From SKVR01 sp037441525 (lineage in GTDB: Bacteria > Bacteroidota > Bacteroidia > Bacteroidales > UBA7960), in contig JBBISA010000066.1 of the NCBI GenBank assembly GCA_037441525.1, positions 1-19,804 of the forward strand: a stretch of 19,804 nucleotides of DNA, written 5' to 3'. A program made the translations under genes and the position numbers. The notes under the pieces were generated by a model. It had not been told where the DNA came from. It saw nothing but the letters and a program-made list of their open reading frames with translations, and did not search any database. Every line of letters begins with the position of its first letter. The first letter of the stretch is position 1. This document shows, one piece after another, positions 14,133 to 19,804 of the stretch.

Positions 14133-15725
14133 ATGAAAACACGATTTTTAATTGCTCTATTGCTATTACTGGGTTGCGTACAAGTTTCTATTGCTATGAA
14201 TTCCGAATTATCGAATGTTCGACTTTTCTTGTGGGGAGCCGAAATTACCCGAAAAGCATCAGTTCAGGTTATTGCAGGAAATGGTGAAACGGTTTTTACA
14301 GGTCTGCCTGCCGATATTAATCCTTCCAGTATCCAGGTAAAACCGACTGGTGAATTTACCATTTTGTCCGTGGGGCATCGCCTTAATTTTCAGGAATCAC
14401 CAATTTTGGCTGCTGAACTTAAAATTTTGCGTGATAGCCTTGATCTGCTCAAAGACCTCATTGATCGCAAACAGGCCAGCCTGAAGGTATTTGAGGAAGA
14501 AGAAGCCCTGCTGCTTGCCAACAGAAGTATTGGCGGAACCCAGGATGGCGTTAAACTGGCCGATCTTCGTGCAATTGCAGACTTCTTTAGGAACAGGTTA
14601 TCTGAAGTAAAGAATTTCCAGATCAATGTACGCCGCGAAATTGAGCAATTGCAACAACGCCAAACCCGTATAAGGCAGCAGGTTGGCCAGCTGGGCAATC
14701 AACGTATGCATGTTAGCGAAATTGTTGTGGCTACCTCAGCGCCAAGGGCAGTACGCGGACAATTCGAGATATCCTTCATTACCTACCAGGCCAACTGGAA
14801 TCCTGTTTATGATTTAAGAGCTACTGACACAGGTAGGCCAATCGATTTGATAATGAAAGCCCGGATAACCCAAAGTACAGGCGAAGACTGGAACAATCTG
14901 CGGCTGTTATTGTCTACTGCCAACCCTATAGATAATCGGGTAGCACCCACTTTAAATCCCTGGTTTCTGAATTTTATTGAACCAATGCCGGTCATGCATA
15001 TGAGAAGCAGGGGCATGGAAAAGATGCAATTTGCACCCGAAATGGAAGTAATGGATGTGCAATTAAATGAAATGATTGCTGTGGGTAGTGGGCCTCAAAC
15101 CATAGCAACTCAAACCGCTACAACACGCGAATTTCAAATTACAACACCTCACACCATAAAAACCGGCCAGGCCACACAAACCATTGAAATCAGCAAGCAT
15201 GAATTGCCTGCCACATTTACGTGGTTTGCTGTACCAAGAGTGGATAAGGATGCTTATCTCCTGGCCCGGAATACAGGGTGGGAAGAGTTTATTCCTTTGG
15301 CAGGTAATGCCGGTATCTTTTTCGAAAATACCTTCGTGGGCGAAACTTTTATCAATCCTGACCAGGCCACCGACACTTTAACCCTGAGTATGGGAACTGA
15401 TCGTGGTGTGATTGTTGAAAGAGTAAGACAAACAGAGTTCGCACGCAAGGGCGTGCTGGGTCGCAGAGTAACTGAAACCGTTGCATGGCAAATCAGGGCA
15501 CGCAATAATAAAAACAGATCTGTCAATCTCGAAATACGCGATCAGATACCCGTTTCTGCCCAAAGCGATATTCAGGTTACATTAGAGGAAAGTTCAGGGG
15601 CAGAATATGAACAATCGACCGGTATGCTCATTTGGCGAATGGAGGTACCGGCAGGTCAAACACAAAACCGAACATTCAGATATTCAGTAAGATATCCATC
15701 TGATAAAAAAATCAGGCTCGAATAG
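14133..15725 (+). CDS. MuiA-family exported protein (DUF4140/DUF4139)
   Basis: A 530-residue protein of the mucoidy inhibitor A family. An N-terminal signal peptide is followed by a DUF4140-like domain (about residues 28-125) and a DUF4139-like beta-rich domain (about 205-526). Between and overlapping them is a charged, heptad-like coiled coil (about 95-190, rich in Leu, Arg, Gln and Glu). Signal processing is ambiguous: the LLGC sequence ending at Cys15 reads as a lipobox, but a type I site after VSIA near residue 21 is also possible. The molecular function of the family is unknown; the name comes from a reported effect on mucoidy. The glycine/serine-poor linker around residues 295-330 is short, and I see no carboxypeptidase-like insert. 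It follows the holin-like gene by 22 bp and converges on the alcohol dehydrogenase gene with 7 bp between stops. Confidence 0.85.
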   Translation: MKTRFLIALLLLLGCVQVSIAMNSELSNVRLFLWGAEITRKASVQVIAGNGETVFTGLPADINPSSIQVKPTGEFTILSVGHRLNFQESPILAAELKILRDSLDLLKDLIDRKQASLKVFEEEEALLLANRSIGGTQDGVKLADLRAIADFFRNRLSEVKNFQINVRREIEQLQQRQTRIRQQVGQLGNQRMHVSEIVVATSAPRAVRGQFEISFITYQANWNPVYDLRATDTGRPIDLIMKARITQSTGEDWNNLRLLLSTANPIDNRVAPTLNPWFLNFIEPMPVMHMRSRGMEKMQFAPEMEVMDVQLNEMIAVGSGPQTIATQTATTREFQITTPHTIKTGQATQTIEISKHELPATFTWFAVPRVDKDAYLLARNTGWEEFIPLAGNAGIFFENTFVGETFINPDQATDTLTLSMGTDRGVIVERVRQTEFARKGVLGRRVTETVAWQIRARNNKNRSVNLEIRDQIPVSAQSDIQVTLEESSGAEYEQSTGMLIWRMEVPAGQTQNRTFRYSVRYPSDKKIRLE

Positions 15726-15736
15726 GTTTTTATCAG
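15700..15736. terminator. Inverted repeat spanning the convergent gene ends
   Basis: Ten-base arms CTGATAAAAA (15700-15709) and TTTTTATCAG (15727-15736) are exact reverse complements with 17 bp between them. They overlap the last codons of the MuiA-family gene and the end of the alcohol dehydrogenase gene. The A-run on one side and T-run on the other would serve transcripts from both strands, as in a bidirectional terminator. The stem is AT-rich, and an alternative small hairpin (CTGAT at 15700, ATCAG at 15711) competes, so strength is uncertain. Confidence 0.4.
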
Positions 15737-16881
15737 GCCATAAGGGTTAGCAGCGTATCGTAATCATTTTCCGTAAGTTTGTGGGCAACTCCATTTACCT
15801 TGTTGAGAACCATAACCTTACGGATTTTTTCTTTCACGGCGCTATTGGAAATCTCGATGCCAATTTCCTTCAATCGAACCGGACATTCCAGTATTTTAAA
15901 GATGTACTCGATTTTGTAAATAGTATCATCAACAGTATTTGTTTCAAAAAGTGCGGTTCCTAACTCCTGAATCCTGTCATGAATGCGGTCTTTATGAAGT
16001 TTCAACCAAGCCGGATAAACAATAGAAAGTGATGCACCATGGGGCACATCGTAAACTACTGATAGGCAATGTCCTATATCATGAACCGCCCAATCGCCCG
16101 ATTTTTTCCCATAAGAGGTCATTCCGTTGAGTGCACAGGTGGCAGCATACATTATGCGGGCCCTTAGATCGTAGTTGTTAAGGTCATTCAACAAATCAGG
16201 ACCGTATTTAACAGCTTCTTTAATAATGGCAACAATAAATCGGTCGGAAAGGGTAGCATCGCCTTCGCCAAACCACAACTCAAGGGCATGGGCAATTAGG
16301 TCGGTTACACCGTAGGCTGTATAATCCCGGGGAACTGTTTTGGTGAAATGAGGATCGAGAAAGCTATGTTTAGGATAAGTAAGCACATTGCCATATCCCA
16401 GTTTTTTTTGTTTGCAACTATCCTGCACTACTGCCACAGGGTTCATTTCGGTGCCGGTGGCTGCCAGGGTAAGAACCGCAATAATAGGAACAGCATCAAC
16501 AGGTTTGTATTCATTAGTAACTATATCCCACGCAGATCCGTCATATTTCATGGCGAGTGAAATAATTTTTGCACTGTCAATTACACTACCACCTCCAAGT
16601 GCTACAATTACATCGGCATGATTTTGTTTGCCCAGGGTGGCTGCCTTATCCACATCATCAATCTCAGGATTTGATTTAATGCCTTGGTATTCAAAAATTT
16701 CGCAACCAGCTTCCTTAAGTTTTGAAATTACAATATTGTAAGCCCCGCTTTTTTTGGCCGAGCCCTTTCCGGTTACCAGCAATACCTTTTTCCCATATTC
16801 AAGAGTCGATTTTCCAATTTTATCGGTTACACCTGTTCCGAAATGAAGCTTAACCGGATTGTACATCACGAAATTCTCCAT
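15733..16881 (-). CDS. Iron-containing alcohol dehydrogenase (YqhD/BdhA-like)
   Basis: A 382-residue group III metal-dependent alcohol dehydrogenase that would interconvert aldehydes or ketones and alcohols with NAD(P)H. The nucleotide-binding GGGSVIDSAK motif begins at residue 96. The metal ligands fall at Asp194 and His198 (in TDLIAHALE), His267 (in WAVHDIGH) and His281 (in VPHGAS); this spacing is as I recall it for E. coli YqhD. LVTGKGSAKKSG near residue 35 is also typical. The closest general types are butanol dehydrogenases and broad aldehyde reductases; substrate and cofactor preference cannot be read from sequence. It is monocistronic by context, 147 bp from the DUF4249 gene upstream on the same strand and convergent with the MuiA-family gene. 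That gap shows only short weak inverted repeats. Confidence 0.92.
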   Translation of the reverse strand: MENFVMYNPVKLHFGTGVTDKIGKSTLEYGKKVLLVTGKGSAKKSGAYNIVISKLKEAGCEIFEYQGIKSNPEIDDVDKAATLGKQNHADVIVALGGGSVIDSAKIISLAMKYDGSAWDIVTNEYKPVDAVPIIAVLTLAATGTEMNPVAVVQDSCKQKKLGYGNVLTYPKHSFLDPHFTKTVPRDYTAYGVTDLIAHALELWFGEGDATLSDRFIVAIIKEAVKYGPDLLNDLNNYDLRARIMYAATCALNGMTSYGKKSGDWAVHDIGHCLSVVYDVPHGASLSIVYPAWLKLHKDRIHDRIQELGTALFETNTVDDTIYKIEYIFKILECPVRLKEIGIEISNSAVKEKIRKVMVLNKVNGVAHKLTENDYDTLLTLMA

Positions 16882-17028
16882 ATTACATTTCTTAATTAGA
16901 CTTGATAATCATTGTATATTGAAATGCCTTTCGTTTATCAGGCAATGACAATTTTGGCATGTAAAAACGTTTGCAAAGAAATGATTTTTATCCTGTCATT
17001 TTCCATATTAGGAGAAAAATGTTCACAT

Positions 17029-17889
17029 TTAACGCCTCTTAAAATTAATTGATGATTTTTTGCTTTGCGACACCTGGAAAAACCCCCTGGCGCCAGTGCT
17101 CAGATTGGTAGGAATATTGGCAGGTGGGGCACCAGCGAAGGGGTTTCCTGACAGGTCGGTCTGAACAAAGAATATGTTGTAAAACTCAAAGTTTTCCCTT
17201 GAAATACTTCTCATTTCAAGTGTCAGTTTGTCGCCAGGTTTAATATTTTGATTATTTATATTTAAAACCGAAAGCGATGTATACTCTTTAAGGTTCTCGT
17301 CACTTACGAGCCCTTTTTCATTTGGTCGGACTGTCAGGAGAGTATCGTTCACATAAAGGTTGAACAGATAATACTCGTTGGGTGCTGGTAACTGGCGAAA
17401 ATGAGCCAAAATATTGTAAATGGTATCACGGGTAAAGCCCAATTCTGTGGCAAAGCTCAATGCAAGGGTTAATGAGTCGAGTATCGGAAGTTTGCGGTAT
17501 ATGCTGGTGGCAGTAAATTTTTTTTCGGGAGTTGAAATAACCAGGTTATAAGTACCCTCTTTTAGCCAGAAGGTAATCTGATCACTATAATAGTAGCCCC
17601 GCAAACTCTCCTCTTTGGATTCGGAAAACAGAAAAATTCTTTCCCCATCAGAGATTTTTACATCTGCTCCGGTAAAGGGTTCACCTTTGCCAACATCATA
17701 GTAAGATGATGATTTGGAAAGAATAATCCATTGTCGGTTGCCATTGTCAGAAATATTAGCATCAACAATTAAAAATGCTCCTTCCTTTCTGGCAAGGTCG
17801 AGTATTACATCTTTCTCGCATCCAAACTTTATCATGATGAAAGATAAACCGAGGATGAAACGGAAAAATATTTTTAAACTAAATCTCAT
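17029..17889 (-). CDS. DUF4249-type lipoprotein, TonB receptor partner
   Basis: A 286-residue exported protein of the DUF4249 kind. The N-terminus has a basic-hydrophobic signal sequence ending at FGC, with Cys24 as the probable lipidated residue; the preceding Lys-Phe-Gly is a poor but tolerable lipobox. The mature part is beta-rich with the pattern of the family: an FLIVDANISD opening, a GADVKISDGE strand, a GTYNLVIS motif around the first third and later Asn-rich strands. The gene begins 3 bp after the stop of the TonB-dependent receptor gene, so the two are almost surely translated together and the proteins probably meet at the outer membrane. DUF4249 proteins commonly sit beside such receptors in Bacteroidota, but their ligand is not known. 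The C-terminus ends in a basic NFKRR. Confidence 0.8.
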   Translation of the reverse strand: MRFSLKIFFRFILGLSFIMIKFGCEKDVILDLARKEGAFLIVDANISDNGNRQWIILSKSSSYYDVGKGEPFTGADVKISDGERIFLFSESKEESLRGYYYSDQITFWLKEGTYNLVISTPEKKFTATSIYRKLPILDSLTLALSFATELGFTRDTIYNILAHFRQLPAPNEYYLFNLYVNDTLLTVRPNEKGLVSDENLKEYTSLSVLNINNQNIKPGDKLTLEMRSISRENFEFYNIFFVQTDLSGNPFAGAPPANIPTNLSTGARGFFQVSQSKKSSINFKRR

Positions 17890-17892
17890 ATC

Positions 17893-19804
17893 TTAGAAAT
17901 TGAAATTCCATGTTATGGCTGGTATGGGGCCGGGTATATAAAAAAACGAAGTATTGGGTATGCCAGGTCGTGCTTCTTTTTCGGCAAATGAAACCGAAAT
18001 AGGATTTACCCTGGCGTAAACATTGAATAATGAGAAATTCCAGCTGCTTTCAAACCTTCGACGCTCGCGGTTTCTGATTACTGGTTTATAGGTTACTGAA
18101 ATGTCGAGACGGTGATAATCTGGTAGCCTGCCTGAGTTTCTGTTGGAATAAATAGGTGCGAAAGCACCCTGAAAATACATCTTGCCGATGGGCAGTGTAA
18201 ATGCCGAACCGGTTGCGTAAACGAAGTTCAATCCTGCATTCCATTTTTTATTAATATCATAACTGCCGCTTAAACTCAAATCGTGGCGCCGGTCGTTGGG
18301 GGCAAAATAAACCTTGCCGTTATTAATCCCTTCAATCTGTCTTTTGGCAATTGCCCACGTATAGCCAATGAAGCCATTCATTCTCCCCGATTCTTTCTTT
18401 ACCAGAAACTCGGCACCATAGGCCCAGCCTTTGCCAGTCCGTAATTGCCCTTGCACAAATTCATTTCCCAGGATGTCGCCATTATCAACTACATCCGATA
18501 TGTTATTCATTAATTTATAGTACAACTCCATTGACGATTCCAGCTTGTTGTCGGCCCAGTTACGAAAATAACCTGCCGAAATCTGGTCGGCAACCTGCGG
18601 GCGGATAATGTTACTTACAGAAAACCAAACATCATAGGGTGCTACCGACTGGGCACTTTGAGCCTGTTGAATGTACTGGGTCATCCTATTGTAGCTTGCT
18701 TTTACTGATGATTGTTCATTGAATTTGTACCGGACATTGAATCTTGGTTCCAAGCCAAAAAATGTATCGTAAACTTTGCCTCTTTCAAGTTTTAAGGTAT
18801 CTGTTACACGCCATCTGAGGGGATCAGAACGGTCATAAGTATATTGATTGCCTGGTCCCAACAACTGAAAAACGCTGGCCCGCACCCCAAAAACCAGTGC
18901 AAGACGGTTGTTGAACAGGTTCAATTCATCGTTAAGGTAAATACCATGTTCTAAACCATTGCTAGGCGACAGGGCAAAGTTGGTTGTTGCAGCATTTGCA
19001 ATACTGGCGCTTATTTGCCCCGGATCGAGCTGGTGGTATATTGACTGAACTCCAAAAGTGAAGGTATTGTACTCTGATGTTACAAGAGTGAAGGCGGCCT
19101 TTAGGTTAATATTTTGCAGCACAGAATTCCAGCGAAATGATGCGGGGCCAATATCGCCGGCAATATTAAACTGGTAATTGCTGTAAACAAAAGAAAAATC
19201 GGAAAAGAAATTGGATGTAAAGATACGATTCCATCTAAGACTCGATGTGGCATTGCCCCAGTCGAACCCAAAAAATTCACCAAACAAGGTAACATCCCTG
19301 CCATAATACCCTGATAGAAATATTCGGTTCTTGTCGTTGATGACATAATTCATTTTACCATTAAGATCGTAAAAATAGAGTTGGGTATTTCGCTGGTTTT
19401 CATCGGGCGAAAGTTTTAGAAACAAATCGGCATAGGTACGTCGTCCGGAGACAATAAAGGCACCTCGGCCATATTGAAGAGGGCCTTCAAGGGTTAGTCT
19501 GCTTGAAATCAGTCCTATCCCACCAGTCATTTTATACTGCGTCATATCGCCTTCGCGCATGGAAATATCGAGCACCGACGAAAGCCTGCCTCCATAGCCG
19601 GGATGAATACCCCCTTTATAAAGGGTAACGTCTTTGATTGCATCTGCATTAAAAACAGAGAAGAAGTTGAACAGGTGTGATGCATTAAAAACTACGGCAT
19701 CGTCAAGCAAAACCAGATTCTGATCGGTATTGCCACCACGAACAAAAAAGCCCGTATTGCCATCGCCTGCTGACTGCACGCCTGGCAGGAGTTGTATGGT
19801 ACGC
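17893..19804 (-). CDS. TonB-dependent receptor, partial (5' end beyond window)
   Basis: The C-terminal 636 residues of an outer-membrane TonB-dependent transporter are visible. The frame is open through the window edge: a GTG at 19779 could be taken as a start, but the codons before it read RTIQLLPG, and the joined segment LPGVQSAGDGNTGFFVRGG is a standard plug-domain motif, so that GTG is an internal valine. The plug continues through LVLLDDAVVFN and TLYKGGIHPGYGGRLSSVLDI. The remainder is a long series of alternating polar/aromatic strands of the 22-strand barrel, ending in Phe as outer-membrane barrels do. The signal peptide, any carboxypeptidase-regulatory-like domain and the TonB box would be beyond 19804. 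It is followed 3 bp later by the DUF4249 gene. The substrate is unknown; no SusD homologue is adjacent on the visible side. Confidence 0.92.
   Translation of the reverse strand, partial: RTIQLLPGVQSAGDGNTGFFVRGGNTDQNLVLLDDAVVFNASHLFNFFSVFNADAIKDVTLYKGGIHPGYGGRLSSVLDISMREGDMTQYKMTGGIGLISSRLTLEGPLQYGRGAFIVSGRRTYADLFLKLSPDENQRNTQLYFYDLNGKMNYVINDKNRIFLSGYYGRDVTLFGEFFGFDWGNATSSLRWNRIFTSNFFSDFSFVYSNYQFNIAGDIGPASFRWNSVLQNINLKAAFTLVTSEYNTFTFGVQSIYHQLDPGQISASIANAATTNFALSPSNGLEHGIYLNDELNLFNNRLALVFGVRASVFQLLGPGNQYTYDRSDPLRWRVTDTLKLERGKVYDTFFGLEPRFNVRYKFNEQSSVKASYNRMTQYIQQAQSAQSVAPYDVWFSVSNIIRPQVADQISAGYFRNWADNKLESSMELYYKLMNNISDVVDNGDILGNEFVQGQLRTGKGWAYGAEFLVKKESGRMNGFIGYTWAIAKRQIEGINNGKVYFAPNDRRHDLSLSGSYDINKKWNAGLNFVYATGSAFTLPIGKMYFQGAFAPIYSNRNSGRLPDYHRLDISVTYKPVIRNRERRRFESSWNFSLFNVYARVNPISVSFAEKEARPGIPNTSFFYIPGPIPAITWNFNF

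Noticed and set aside
17893..19779. GTG at 19779 as the start of the TonB-dependent receptor
   Set aside because: The reading frame continues upstream to the window edge and completes the plug motif LPGVQS; a protein starting there would lack a signal peptide.

Overview
The window looks like a chromosomal segment from a member of the Bacteroidota, probably Bacteroidales/Marinilabiliales-like. The reasons are several sequences matching the Bacteroidota -7 element TAnnTTTG ahead of genes, weak Shine-Dalgarno signals, a TonB-dependent receptor paired with a DUF4249 protein, a GH109-type surface lipoprotein, and an envelope gene set with Kdo transferase. The DNA is moderately AT-rich and even along its length. 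I see no tRNA, rRNA, CRISPR array, transposase or integrase.

Layout. (1) 1-2060, plus strand: a hairpin terminator, then fabD (malonyl-CoA:ACP transacylase) overlapping a Ca2+/Na+ antiporter gene by 4 bp. (2) 2070-5005, minus strand: a ROK-family regulator and, downstream, a GH109-like Gfo/Idh/MocA lipoprotein. They are separated by about 300 bp that holds degenerate repeats and an exact 13-bp duplication of the lipoprotein gene's first bases. (3) 5139-12173, minus strand: a tight seven-gene sugar-nucleotide operon. In transcription order it encodes a WbpE-like aminotransferase, a WbpD-like N-acetyltransferase, a TviB/WbpO-like UDP-HexNAc 6-dehydrogenase, GalE, RmlB, a WbpP/TviC-like UDP-HexNAc 4-epimerase and a CpsB/YwqE-type PHP-domain phosphatase. 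(4) 12384-15725, plus strand, divergent from that operon: waaA (Kdo transferase), a small four-helix holin-IV-family membrane protein and a MuiA-family (DUF4140/DUF4139) exported protein. (5) 15733-16881, minus strand: an iron-containing alcohol dehydrogenase, convergent with the MuiA gene. (6) 17029-19804, minus strand: a TonB-dependent receptor cut by the window end, followed 3 bp later by its DUF4249 lipoprotein partner.

How the genes work together. The centre of the window is envelope polysaccharide precursor supply. The operon can be read as making UDP-Gal, UDP-GalNAc and a UDP-HexNAc uronic acid, the dTDP-4-keto-6-deoxyglucose intermediate, and a 3-acetamido sugar. It contains no glycosyltransferase, flippase, polymerase or Wzc kinase, lacks RmlA/C/D, and lacks the WbpB 3-dehydrogenase expected before WbpE/WbpD. 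It is therefore a precursor module whose products must be used by genes elsewhere. The adjacent ROK regulator and the alpha-GalNAc-hydrolase-like lipoprotein suggest, as inference only, linked breakdown or sensing of GalNAc-type glycans. Most genes are recognisable family members. The least explained features are the repeat-bearing intergenic stretch and the mixed composition of the sugar operon.
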